Shown here: one piece after another, positions 44,379-53,078 of the stretch
How positions within the stretch are numbered: position 1 is the stretch's first letter
How the letters are laid out: the number at the start of each line of letters is the position of its first letter
From: Methanosarcina acetivorans C2A
Lineage (GTDB): Archaea > Halobacteriota > Methanosarcinia > Methanosarcinales > Methanosarcinaceae
Direction of reading: 5' to 3'
NCBI RefSeq assembly: GCF_000007345.1
Contig: NC_003552.1
Coordinates: forward strand, 124,001-188,000
DNA: 64,000 nt
Translations under genes and position numbers: made by a program
The notes under the pieces: generated by a model
The model's input: only the letters and a program-made list of their open reading frames with translations
Told to the model about the DNA's origin: nothing
Databases searched by the model: none

Positions 44379-44980
44379 TTAACCCGGAAATCAGAATTTT
44401 CTTCCTCTTCTCCTAATTTATTTTAGATGTGAGCAGTTTATTTTTATATCTTTCCCTTCTTTAATGTTTCTTCTAAATCTATTATATAAGTAATTCTATT
44501 TAATTTTTTGATTAAACAGTAAACTATATATCTTATTGGTCAATATGCAAAAACTATACAGTAAATTATATATACAATAAGTTTTTATCTTTTATTGTAA
44601 AAGAACCGGAAGTTCATGCTTCTCAGGAGTTAAACGGCTCAATAAAACTTTCTAAACGGGGTACAGACCTGAGATCTCAGGATACATCTGAAAGGTGTCC
44701 TGTACTTTTTATAGGGGGTTTAGAGCCTGTATTCCCTTGAGCAGAAGTTTGATCGGGCTTCTGGGTCGAATCCACACCACAAAAAATCCCTCCATTGCTC
44801 CCTGAATAATCCCTCATTTCAGGGAGATAATGCTCATGCAGCAGAATTGAACATAGCTGCATTTGAAAAACGAAATTTTTTTCTTTGCTCTAAAAAACCT
44901 TCAAAAATATTGCCTGCCCGATTTTATTTTCAGGCAGGCATCCTGTTTATCCCGGCTTTTTTTCCGCGTTTTTCAGTATT
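44379..44980. other. Spacer between rfc and the mtm operon end
   Basis: About 600 AT-rich bases between convergent genes. TATA-like tracts (aaactatatatctt, aaattatatatac at 44520-44580) face both ways. The hairpin at 44911-44940 ends the mtm operon. A 61-codon minus frame (44677-44862) has no coding features and I reject it. Confidence 0.4.
44911..44940 (-). terminator. Probable terminator of the mtm operon
   Basis: Perfect 8-bp stem tgcctgcc/ggcaggca (44911-44918 with 44933-44940), 14-base loop, followed on the minus strand by aatattttt. Confidence 0.6.
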
Positions 44981-45217
44981 TCAGTACCTGTAGTGCTTTA
45001 CCGAGTGATACAGGATCACTACAAAGAAAGCAATTATGACAAGTAAGAAACTGAAGAAGCCTACCGGGTCCCAGACGAAGCCTATTCCTGATCCTCCTTC
45101 TTCCCAGGAAACAAGTACAGCTCCCTGAACTACGGTTGGAATAACTACACAGGCGAAGGCAAGGATGAAAATAAACACAATGTCAAAAACCTCTGCAATG
45201 GTGCTCTTTTGTGCCAT
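44981..45217 (-). CDS. Small membrane protein of the methylamine operon (78 residues)
   Basis: Two hydrophobic segments (FDIVFIFILAFACVVIPTVV and FFSFLLVIIAFFVVILY) joined by a short polar loop WEEGGSGIGFVWDP. It begins 13 bases after the previous gene; GGAGG is seen upstream (GCCTCC on the plus strand). It is probably an auxiliary subunit of MtmP or an independent small transporter component. No family is recognised. Confidence 0.7.
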   Translation of the reverse strand: MAQKSTIAEVFDIVFIFILAFACVVIPTVVQGAVLVSWEEGGSGIGFVWDPVGFFSFLLVIIAFFVVILYHSVKHYRY

Positions 45218-45230
45218 ATCTTTTGCCTCC

Positions 45231-45500
45231 TCAATCGTAGTATTTGAACTCGAACATATGGTTTTTTATGGACTTTCTAACTCTCAGGCATCCGATAGTC
45301 TCAACCGAAACGATCAATCCGAGAAAGATTACGTAGAGATAGGAGAAATCGGAAACAATCTCCCAGGTTTCGGTAAAGATTTTGTATATTATAAATCCTT
45401 CCACACCTACAAGCAAGGCCAGCATGCCGACAACAAGAACCGTATCTCCGTTGAGTTTGCTCTGGTATTTGCTCTCCATTGCCTGTTCATTCGTCTCCAA
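45231..45500 (-). CDS. Small membrane protein of the methylamine operon (89 residues)
   Basis: Two hydrophobic segments (TVLVVGMLALLVGVEGFIIY and SYLYVIFLGLIVSVETIGCL) with a charged start and end (METNEQAMESKYQ, KNHMFEFKYYD). The ATG lies 14 bases inside the end of mtmP in another frame, so it is coupled to it. Function is unknown; position suggests a partner for the permease. Confidence 0.7.
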   Translation of the reverse strand: METNEQAMESKYQSKLNGDTVLVVGMLALLVGVEGFIIYKIFTETWEIVSDFSYLYVIFLGLIVSVETIGCLRVRKSIKNHMFEFKYYD

Positions 45501-46893
45501 TGCCTGTCGCCTCCTTTCGTATCCCTGTATTTTCCGAGCCCCTGGGTAAGGGCCAGCCCATTTCAGTCCAGTTATTTTCTATGTTTAAACTCCTGTGTCT
45601 GTGACTGAAATAGAAGTAAGCAATGCCGTAGAACACAAAGGCGAAGATCAGGTTATATTTGTAGCCCCAGTACAGCGTTGAAAGAATTGTGATTGCGATT
45701 GCAATTGCAAAGTAAGCAATATACGGCTGGAGGGGGCTCACAAAAGGCCTGATCGTGCTTGTGTTTTGTGGAAAAAGGCTCCTGAAACGAATCAGGGCGA
45801 AAGGAATCAGCACATAGCAGAGTAGCCCCGAGACAATCGAGAAGGTAATTACCTGGTCAAGGAAACCGCTGAATGCAAAGCCAATTGCAACGGGCATCGT
45901 GAAGATCACTGCCCTGTACGGTGTGTTGTATCTCGGGTGCACTGCAGAGAACCAGGAAGAAACATAATTGTCTCTGGAGAGGGCAAACCAGGAGCGTGAG
46001 GAGTCACAGACACAACCATTTGCACTGGCAACGCAGGTCAGGAATGTCCCGAGTCCTAGCAGGGCAATGAAAATGAACATGCCGCTGTTCTGTGCAGCTT
46101 CAAAGAGCGGATACACTGAAACTCCTAGCTGGTCCGTCGGGATCAGTACCGAACATAGATAGAGGGTCATTGCTGCTCCCACGAGCAGGGTGATCATCCC
46201 GGCCTGCTGTCCGAGAGGCACTGCCCTTGACGGGTGTTTGCACTCTTCGGCGCACATTGCCGCCCCTTCTATCCCCAGGTAGAACCACGGCCCGAACTGC
46301 AAAGCTGCAAAGAGGCCTATCATGCCGTTTGGTAGGGCTCCATGAAACAGGTATTCAGGGTGGATGTCCACTCCTCCAAAGGCTGTTGCGAAAAAGAAGA
46401 CCACTATCGAGATGAAAGCTATCATGGTCAGGAAAAAGTTCAGGGTTAATGCCGCAACAACGCCACGGTAGTTGATGAAGGTCAAAAGTGCAATGACAAG
46501 CAAAGTCACAGGAAAGACCTGTAGCTCCGGAAAGATACTCTGTGCGATGAATGCGACAACAATAGCATCTGCCGCTTCAAGGGCTATGTATTCCATATAA
46601 ACTGCCAGCCCTACACTGGCAGCTGCTCCGGGTCCGATAAATAACCTTGCCCAGTCGTAAGGTCCTCCTGCAAGTTTGGTTGCTGCCCCGAGTTCACTGG
46701 CGCAGAGGGAGATTATGACATACATTGTTCCTGCGACCAGCATGGCAAGCAGGGAACCAAGAACTCCTCCTTTTGCGACAGTAAAATTCCAGCCCATGTA
46801 TTCTCCTACCAGCACGATTCCTACGCCGAGAGCCCATACATGGAAAGGTCGCAAAGTTTTTACCAGGCTAGCAGACTCATAGTGTTCGGACAT
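45487..46893 (-). CDS. mtmP: Methylamine permease MtmP (APC superfamily)
   Basis: A 468-residue transporter with about twelve membrane segments of the amino acid-polyamine-organocation superfamily; the N-terminal GVGIVLVGEYMGWNFTVAKGG matches the first-helix G-x-G signature. Its place after mtmCB makes monomethylamine uptake the likely job. GAGG in the upstream small ORF lies at the right distance before ATG 46893. Two small membrane proteins follow it on the same strand. Confidence 0.85.
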   Translation of the reverse strand: MSEHYESASLVKTLRPFHVWALGVGIVLVGEYMGWNFTVAKGGVLGSLLAMLVAGTMYVIISLCASELGAATKLAGGPYDWARLFIGPGAAASVGLAVYMEYIALEAADAIVVAFIAQSIFPELQVFPVTLLVIALLTFINYRGVVAALTLNFFLTMIAFISIVVFFFATAFGGVDIHPEYLFHGALPNGMIGLFAALQFGPWFYLGIEGAAMCAEECKHPSRAVPLGQQAGMITLLVGAAMTLYLCSVLIPTDQLGVSVYPLFEAAQNSGMFIFIALLGLGTFLTCVASANGCVCDSSRSWFALSRDNYVSSWFSAVHPRYNTPYRAVIFTMPVAIGFAFSGFLDQVITFSIVSGLLCYVLIPFALIRFRSLFPQNTSTIRPFVSPLQPYIAYFAIAIAITILSTLYWGYKYNLIFAFVFYGIAYFYFSHRHRSLNIENNWTEMGWPLPRGSENTGIRKEATGIGDE

Positions 46894-46899
46894 GATGCC

Positions 46900-47004
46900 T
46901 CAACCCCTTCTTTTTGAAATCCTGCTGGCGTCCAGTAAAACCCAGGCTATCAGCCCAAAGGCCAGAAGATATATCAGTCCGTTTATAACATTCCAGATGT
47001 CCAT
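46900..47004 (-). CDS. Tiny membrane ORF between mtmB and mtmP (34 residues)
   Basis: ATG 47004 with AAGGGG upstream, TGA at 46902-46900, six bases before the mtmP start. The product has a short polar start (MDIWNVINGL), one hydrophobic helix (IYLLAFGLIAWVLLDA) and a basic tail (SRISKRRG), the look of a single-pass regulatory or accessory peptide. Its stop contributes to the mtmP ribosome-binding site, so the two are coupled. No family is recognised. Confidence 0.55.
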   Translation of the reverse strand: MDIWNVINGLIYLLAFGLIAWVLLDASRISKRRG

Positions 47005-47121
47005 TTTTTGTATCCCCTTCTTTTTTTTACACAATGAATTCTTGTATACGTTCACCTATTCATGAAAAAATTTTCTTCATAATTCGCAATATGTCTGTAA
47101 TTGTTGTGCCTGAAATCTTCC

Positions 47122-47153
47122 AAAAAAAGTTAGCCAGCGAAAAGCTCGCTGGC
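47122..47153 (-). terminator. Terminator downstream of mtmB
   Basis: Stem gccagcga/tcgctggc (47133-47140 with 47146-47153), five-base loop, then on the minus strand taacttttttt. It is placed between mtmB and the small ORF/mtmP and would separate most mtmCB transcripts from mtmP. Confidence 0.6.
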
Positions 47154-47193
47154 CTGTTATTTATTTAACTTGATTTCAGGTCGAACTTTCGGC

Positions 47194-48570
47194 TTAGAAT
47201 ACAAGTCCCAGGTCTTCGAGCTTCTTCCTTGCTCCGTCATAGACGTGCATGTACTCTTCAGTCGGGGTTACTGTCTTTACGTCGTAGCACTCCTGGAAAG
47301 TCTTTCCAGCCGGTGCGTTTGCGTAATTCTTCTCGTAAAGGGCTACTAGTTTGTCAAGTATTTTGTTAATCTCTGAGATTTCCACACCTGCAGTTGCCCT
47401 TGCCACTTCTCCCATCATCCTGGCTTCCATACCCGTGGTCTTGTCAGTAACAACACCCTTTGCTGATGCCACACCTGAGAGGATTTCCCTTCCTGATGCC
47501 GTGTCAGTGATGGACTGAGCTGACGCCTCAAGGAGGCACATCTCTGTACATGGCCCTGCACATGGGTAGTACTGGTTTCCTGAGAGTATGTCCGTGAACT
47601 CTGAAATGGTTGCACATGCCCATCCTGCAATGGTAAGGGTTTCCCTGGTGTTGGTTGAGCCCCAGCGGATGTGGACCGGACCATCCAGGTGCCAGCTTGC
47701 ACTGCTCATGACAAAGGCGTTGATGTGGGTTGCAACGTCGACAATTGTAGTCTCCTCAATGCCGCCTGCGTATCCTCCGAAGATCGGCATCTGTTCGTCC
47801 ATAATGATGTCGCTGTTTCCTTTGTAGTGGGCAATAACGGCGATTGCGTCCAGGTCAATTTTGAGTTCGTTGAGCTGGGAGACTTCGTGGCTATCCGAAG
47901 AGATCTGGCCGCCAACGCAGTCAGAGGATATATTTCCCTGAGCAGACAGGGAAGTCTCCGGGCCCTATATGCCCATTCCGGGGCGGCCTGCCATTGCACA
48001 TGCCTGTTTTATGAGTCGGGCTTCGGTTTTTGCTGCAAGGACCTCATACGGGCTTTTTGGGACCGGAGGTTTCCCGCGGACTGAAGTCATTACACCGTCT
48101 ACAATGGTGTCTACTTCCTTTTCAAGAGCATAGCTCATGTGGACTGGCATGAACACATCTTCGGAAATCGGAGAGCCTGTGGGACCACCCTGTACAATTG
48201 GCTTCCTCTTGTCCCCGACACTTCTTTTCCGAACGTTTACTGCATCCCTGCCGGTACCGAGGGTGAATTCCTTCTGGACGTTGTTGATTGCGTCCCAGAT
48301 CTCGTCTTCGGTGTATTTCACGATCCTGTGTGTGTCGGTACAGTAGATCCCGCACTCAAGCAGCATTTCAAATCCTGCCTGGAAGAGTTTTTCCATCATG
48401 TCCCTGTCTGTGGGGACAAACTCTCCCTTGAAGTCAAGCCCGTACTTCTGCTTGAGCTCCATTGCCTTCATGGGGATTTTCATAAGGTCCCAGTCATCCT
48501 GGGTGCATTTCTCTCCTACTTTTGCCCTGTCGTAGAAGTCATAGCAGTCAAATGATTTTCTGAATGTCAT
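47194..48570 (-). CDS. mtmB: Monomethylamine methyltransferase MtmB, pyrrolysine-containing
   Basis: A 458-residue enzyme that transfers the methyl group of monomethylamine to the corrinoid protein MtmC. The reading frame runs from ATG 48570 through an in-frame TAG at 47967-47965 (codon 202) to TAA at 47196-47194. Residue 202 in the sequence GMGI-(Pyl)-GPETSLSA is the known position of pyrrolysine in MtmB. The two halves alone look like separate ORFs (48570-47965 and 47802-47194) but are one gene. GGGAGG precedes the ATG. Pyrrolysine sits at the active site in the family. The plus-strand frames over it are shadows. Confidence 0.97.
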
Positions 48571-48588
48571 GTGCTTTGCCTCCCAGGC

Positions 48589-49245
48589 TTATTTCATTAT
48601 GTTAAGTGCAACTTTTGCAGCTTCGGCAGCGTTTTCTGCGGTTGCGTCCGCCCCGATCTCATCGATCCATTTACTGGATACCGGGGCTCCTCCGAACATG
48701 CACTTTACGCTGTCTCTGAGGTTTTCTTCCCTGAGCCTGTCCATAAGGTCTTTCTGGCCGAGCATGGAGGTGGTCATAAGGGCTGAACCAACAAGCAGGA
48801 CTTTTTCTCCCTTGTGCTTTGCAGCCTCTTCGACAACGGTTTCGTTGAGGACGTCGGTTCCGAGGTCAAGGATATCAAAGCCGTTTGCTCCGAGCATGGT
48901 TGTAACAAGGCGGTGTCCGATGTCGTGGATGTCTCCTTCTGCAACGAAGGTGATTGCAAGCCCGGTTCCTTCCTCTCCTTCTACTTTTGTCTTCTCAAGC
49001 TCGGGGGTAAGGACTTTCATTGCGGCTTCCATGGCCTTTGCAGACATCATGATCTGAGGTAGAAAGACCTCAGCAGCTTCGAATTTGTCCCCGATAATCT
49101 TCATCCCTGGGGAAAGACCCTTTGTGATAATGTCAAGAGGTGAAATTCCTGCATCCAGGGCTTCCTGGGCTAACTGTGCGCAACCTGCAACATTTTGAGT
49201 TGCGATCGCGTTGGTCAATTTATCAAAAATCTCTTGGTTTGCCAT
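48589..49245 (-). CDS. mtmC: Monomethylamine corrinoid protein MtmC
   Basis: A 218-residue cobamide-binding methyl carrier. The B12 motif DIHDIG (D105-x-H107-x2-G110) supplies the histidine that coordinates cobalt; SALMTTSM and FGGAPV follow in the cobalamin-binding domain, and the N-terminal helices match the cap domain. ATG 49245 has GGAGG eight bases upstream; an upstream ATG (49344) would add a non-conserved tail. It is the first gene of the mtmCB operon and has a long AT-rich leader. Confidence 0.96.
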   Translation of the reverse strand: MANQEIFDKLTNAIATQNVAGCAQLAQEALDAGISPLDIITKGLSPGMKIIGDKFEAAEVFLPQIMMSAKAMEAAMKVLTPELEKTKVEGEEGTGLAITFVAEGDIHDIGHRLVTTMLGANGFDILDLGTDVLNETVVEEAAKHKGEKVLLVGSALMTTSMLGQKDLMDRLREENLRDSVKCMFGGAPVSSKWIDEIGADATAENAAEAAKVALNIMK

Positions 49246-50107
49246 TTTTAAACCTCCATTTCCGTCGAAAACTGGCTTTCCTGTGCAGTATCGTTGGGCG
49301 TACAATGCGTATGAAATTAGACAACGAGAGTATTGCTCAAGCACATACCCAAGCTCCGCTAGGTAAAAAAAGCGTTTGCATGGGGTCCTTACTTATGTTG
49401 CAAGCCCCGCTACCTTAAATTTTGCCATTAGGTGCAAGGGATGCTTTTGCATTATTTCTTGATTGTCTATTTTCGAAATTATTCACTGCCATTTTGCCAT
49501 TTCTTTCCCGGTTTTTCGGGTTTTTCCGTGAATAATTTCTTTTCTCCCGACATTGATACCGGGGAATTTTGCTGGAGACTGCAAATATGTTATTTCCCAG
49601 TCGATTAGCAGTCCCAAATTTCCCAACAGTATGCCTGCTGGAACTGCCTGGAATTGTCCTGAATACTCAGATACAGATTCCTGAAATAAAGATGAGAATT
49701 ATACTATATAAACAAACACTATCTTTCTTTATTATATATTATATTAAAAATTTTAATCGGAGATTTTTTCCGGTTGTAGCACCCAAAATTAGGATTTCTG
49801 CCTTATTTTTCTCTCTAAAGTGCTTTAAGTGGATCAAAGAAAAAGAAAATTATATATATTAGATTCTTCGAATATCGAGTTTCATCTAAAAAACTGCATT
49901 CGTTGGCTCTAATATTTTTTTAGCAATATATTAATCACAGAGAAAACTTTAAATATCAGTTTGTCTTCAACGGTGTGCTCCCGGAACAGGATTGGAGCAA
50001 GCTTCCGGAAAATTTGAGAGCCGAATATCAAAATATGACATTTTTTCATACGACCTTTTTTCAGGCCTACTGGAGAGTAAGTGTAAAACCGACTAAAGAT
50101 TGAGTAC
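49246..50107. other. Leader and intergenic region upstream of mtmC
   Basis: About 860 bases with no gene. On the minus strand the proximal 200 bases contain two related segments (gtagcggggcttgcaac and ctagcggagcttgggta) that could pair into a structured leader. TATA-like tracts appear at about 49703-49711, 49735 and 49848-49858, so the start site and leader length (several hundred bases) cannot be fixed by eye. Frames such as 49569-49862 are spurious. Confidence 0.45.
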
Positions 50108-50135
50108 AAAAAAGTGAAGCCGGCTCCAGGCCGGC
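50108..50135 (-). terminator. Terminator of mtbA
   Basis: gccggc-tccag-gccggc hairpin (50119-50124 with 50130-50135) followed on the minus strand by ttcactttttt. Confidence 0.6.
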
Positions 50136-50199
50136 AGTTTAGTTACCAAATTTTTTGATACTTGTTGTTTTGAGCCACTTGTTGGTGATCAAGTACATT

Positions 50200-50242
50200 G
50201 CTCAGCAATGCATTACTCAGTACTTGTTTACTCAGTACTTGT
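50200..50242. repeat. 15-bp tandem repeat including the mtbA stop codon
   Basis: tactcagtacttgt occurs at 50229-50242 (carrying the last codons and TGA of mtbA on the minus strand) and again at 50214-50227, with an eroded third unit (acattgctcagcaatgca). Confidence 0.75.
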
Positions 50243-51251
50243 AGTTTTTAGCGCACTCAACCATTTTCTGGAGATTGGCGCTGGGCGTCATGCTCACAAT
50301 CCCGCATCCCGGGGAAAGCAGCCCCACTCCGACATCGAGTACTTTCTTTGAGGCTTCTGCAACATCCTCAGGAGTCCCATTCCAGAGTATGGCAACAGGA
50401 TCAAGGTTCCCGATAATGATTGCATTTTCCACGTTGTCTGTTGCGGTCTTGATATCCACTCTCTGGTCTACGCTGATACCGTTTACGCCGGTTTTGTCCA
50501 TAATTGAAAGGCCGTTGGTTGTGTTTCCGCAGATGTGGAGGACTGTGCCGACATCAAGCTCCTTCATAGCATCAACGATCTTTTTCTGGTAGGGAAGGGC
50601 GTATTTCTCATAGAATTCCCCGCCGATAAGCTCGTAGCTTGCTGTAGGGTCAATGATGGCTATGGTGTCTGCTCCGTTTTCAACCATTGCTTTTGCGTAT
50701 GCTACGTTGAAATCCGAGCAAAAGTCTAGGAGTGCCGGAACGATCTCCTCGCCTGTGAAAAGGTTTCCGAACCAGGCGTCTCCATTAATGTGCTGGGCAA
50801 GGGAGAAGGGGCCTATCATGGACCCTATAATCGGGAGTTCTTTTCCGTATTTTTCGGAAAGGATCTTGATAGCTTCAAGGATTAAACCTACTCTGCCTTC
50901 ATTCAGGCTGTAGCCCTTAAGCTTCTCCATGTCTTCCATGTTCTTCACAACGTGTTTGATCACAGACGGCTGCTGCTTCAGGTCGCCAGCCTTTATTCCG
51001 CAGCCAAAAAGTTCTGCTTCTGCTGTGATGTCAAAGGGAACCCTAACGGCTTCAAAGCCAATTACAGTGTGTCCTGCTTCCGCAAGTGTTGCCATTTTTT
51101 CTGCGTCTGCATGGGCTTCGGGCCAGTAAGCTCCGGAGGCTTCCATCTGTTCGACGGTTGCGGTCTGGGTGAAACAGACGGCAGGCATTCTGTCTACTGG
51201 CTGTTTCCTCAATGCACGGTATAATCTTTCTTTTGGGGTATATTCTGTCAT
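50232..51251 (-). CDS. mtbA: Methylcobamide:CoM methyltransferase MtbA (methylamine-specific)
   Basis: A 339-residue zinc enzyme of the uroporphyrinogen-decarboxylase fold that moves the methyl group from MtmC (or MtbC, MttC) to coenzyme M. Blocks: [34 protein letters not shown], the zinc site VLHICGNTT with H-x-C, and [14 protein letters not shown] with the third ligand. The pattern is MtbA rather than MtaA, judged from the methylamine context. It has its own promoter and terminator and stands alone. Confidence 0.92.
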   Translation of the reverse strand: MTEYTPKERLYRALRKQPVDRMPAVCFTQTATVEQMEASGAYWPEAHADAEKMATLAEAGHTVIGFEAVRVPFDITAEAELFGCGIKAGDLKQQPSVIKHVVKNMEDMEKLKGYSLNEGRVGLILEAIKILSEKYGKELPIIGSMIGPFSLAQHINGDAWFGNLFTGEEIVPALLDFCSDFNVAYAKAMVENGADTIAIIDPTASYELIGGEFYEKYALPYQKKIVDAMKELDVGTVLHICGNTTNGLSIMDKTGVNGISVDQRVDIKTATDNVENAIIIGNLDPVAILWNGTPEDVAEASKKVLDVGVGLLSPGCGIVSMTPSANLQKMVECAKNYKY

Positions 51252-51340
51252 CTATAATCCCTCTCTAAGTTCTATAGACAGCCCTAGATTCAAAAACCCA
51301 TACTATAAATAAATATGTATTATTATTCCTTAATTAAAGC

Positions 51341-51355
51341 TCTTATTATATATAC
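51341..51355 (-). promoter_or_regulatory. TATA region of mtbA
   Basis: Minus-strand gtatatataataaga. With initiation 22-27 bases downstream the leader would be about 70 bases. Confidence 0.5.
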
Positions 51356-51394
51356 GCCTTAATTATAACCGGCGGAAAGGGCTGAAAATTTTCT

Positions 51395-51416
51395 TAAAAC
51401 AAGTAAACTTGTTTTA
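51395..51416. promoter_or_regulatory. Palindrome upstream of the mtbA TATA box (possible operator)
   Basis: Perfect 9-bp inverted repeat taaaacaag/cttgtttta (51395-51403 with 51408-51416) with a four-base centre, about 45 bases beyond the TATA box. It is a good size for a dimeric regulator; nothing here shows which one. Confidence 0.4.
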
Positions 51417-51642
51417 TCCAGGGTTCACGGGCAGAAAGTTTAAAATATCTGAGGATTTGCAGCTTTGATTGAAGACGGCCAGCTGCTTTGAAACAGTGGC
51501 AAACACGGCAGTTCCGTGCACAATTTAGCATTCGTAAGATTAATGGTTTTCAATGAAATAATTTATACAGGAGTTTATTCTTTCTTTTATACTGTGTTAT
51601 TGATTTTTTACATTAATTGTATTTATTCAGGAGGGAAATAGG

Positions 51643-52245
51643 ATGCACCTGTATGTTGTTTATGCTCATCCGAGTAAATCTTCTTTTACTTATGAAGTTT
51701 TACACTCTTTTTTGAAAGGTTTGAATGAATCAGGTAATACTTTTGAAATCGGGGACCTTTATGCGATGAAGTTTAAATGTGAGCTGGATCTTGACCAGTA
51801 TACTCGCGAAATGAGCAGGACGGTATTGCCACCGGTTCCTGATGATGTAAAAAAAGAACAGGAAAAAATACAGAGATCCGATGCGGTAGCCTTTATTTAT
51901 CCCGTTTGGTGGAGTGACTGCCCCGGCATATTAAAGGGCTGGTTTGACCGGGTCTGGACAATCGGTTACGCTTATTTTTACGATGAAAACGCAGAAAGAA
52001 AGTCGTTCATTAAGCCAAAAAAAGCATTTGTAATGTGTACCGCCGGGCATACGGTTGAATACCTCGAAGAGACCGGAATTGCTCAAAGTATGCGTTGCAT
52101 CATGCTTAAAGACCGTTTGAATAATGTTGGTTTTACGGATGTGAAAATGGAAATACTGGGCGGTATGGTGAACAAAGACGATCTTATAAAAAGATCAAAT
52201 CTGGAAAAGGCATATAGTTTGGGAGTAGATTTTTTTAAACATTGA
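51643..52245 (+). CDS. NAD(P)H dehydrogenase (quinone)-type flavodoxin-fold reductase
   Basis: A 200-residue flavoprotein of the NQO1/KefF/MdaB-like group. VVYAHPSKSSFTYEVLHSF is the FMN/FAD-binding start, AFIYPVWWSDCPGILKGWFDRVW the substrate and cofactor block, and FVMCTAGHTVEYLEE a later conserved segment. Likely NAD(P)H-dependent reduction of quinones or small electrophiles in the cytoplasm. ATG 51643 has GGAGGG upstream. It is the first of two accessory genes between mtbA and the insertion sequence. Confidence 0.82.
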   Translation: MHLYVVYAHPSKSSFTYEVLHSFLKGLNESGNTFEIGDLYAMKFKCELDLDQYTREMSRTVLPPVPDDVKKEQEKIQRSDAVAFIYPVWWSDCPGILKGWFDRVWTIGYAYFYDENAERKSFIKPKKAFVMCTAGHTVEYLEETGIAQSMRCIMLKDRLNNVGFTDVKMEILGGMVNKDDLIKRSNLEKAYSLGVDFFKH

Positions 52246-52344
52246 TGTTTTCGGTCAGCCTGACTTTACCGGTATTTATCATATGGTTTTAAGCAATAAT
52301 AGGCATACTCGTCTTTTTCTCTTTGCCCTATCGGAGGAGCTTAT

Positions 52345-53046
52345 ATGCGCCAATATCCAAGATGGTACTATGATGAATTCAAACAATCTGGAGCGGATTA
52401 TGCAGATATCGAAGAAGTAAATACTTATGATTTACGTATGCAGAACTTGAGAAATATTGAAAATGAGTCTAACCGCATTCGGGAACTCCTAAAACTAAAG
52501 AAAAGTGATGTGGTTCTTGAAATAGGGACAGGAACAGGAGAATTGGCCCTTAATATCTCGGCACACTGCAAACAGGTTATAGCTATCGATGTTTCGAAAA
52601 TGATGATAAACTTTGCAAGAAGAAAGGCTGAAAGCCAGAATAAAACAAATATACAATTTTATAATGCTGGGTTTCTAACATATGAAAATCATGATGAACT
52701 ATTTGATGTGATTGTCACTCAACTAGCTTTACACCATCTTCCTGACTATTGGAAAATGATGGCTTTGAGAAGAATTTACGGGATGTTAAAGGAAGAAGGA
52801 AAATTCTATTTGCACGATGTTGTATTCCCTTCTTCTATTCAGAATTATGATAGCTATTTCGATAAAATTATAACTGATCTGGAAATATCTGCCGGGGATA
52901 AAATTGCTGAAGAAACGGAAATCCACATAAAAGAAGAATTTTCAACACTGGATTGGGTTATGGAAGGTCTTCTCACAGGTGTGGGATTTTATATCGAATA
53001 TATTAAATATGACGGATTTATGGCAAGTTACATTTGTAAGAAATAA
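52345..53046 (+). CDS. Class I SAM-dependent methyltransferase
   Basis: A 233-residue methyltransferase. VVLEIGTGTGELALNIS is motif I, VIAIDVSKMMINFAR motif II, and FDVIVTQLALHHLPDYWKMMALRRIYGML motif IV and its helix. The closest look is the UbiE/COQ5-like group. Substrate unknown. GGAGGAG precedes the ATG. It ends 32 bases before the insertion sequence at 53079. Confidence 0.82.
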   Translation: MRQYPRWYYDEFKQSGADYADIEEVNTYDLRMQNLRNIENESNRIRELLKLKKSDVVLEIGTGTGELALNISAHCKQVIAIDVSKMMINFARRKAESQNKTNIQFYNAGFLTYENHDELFDVIVTQLALHHLPDYWKMMALRRIYGMLKEEGKFYLHDVVFPSSIQNYDSYFDKIITDLEISAGDKIAEETEIHIKEEFSTLDWVMEGLLTGVGFYIEYIKYDGFMASYICKK

Positions 53047-53078
53047 TTTCACCTGAAAAATTGAAGTAGCCAGATACT

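Larger units (their letters stand above)
51252..51642. other. Divergent region between mtbA and the reductase gene
   Basis: Holds the mtbA promoter and palindrome and, on the plus strand, AT-rich sequence with GGAGGG before 51643. No ORF. Confidence 0.4.

Noticed and set aside
44677-44862. 61-codon minus ORF after the rfc gene
   Set aside because: Lies in a convergent spacer and has no coding signature.
47194-47802. Separate 202-codon ORF as an independent gene
   Set aside because: It is the second half of mtmB after the pyrrolysine codon at 47967-47965.
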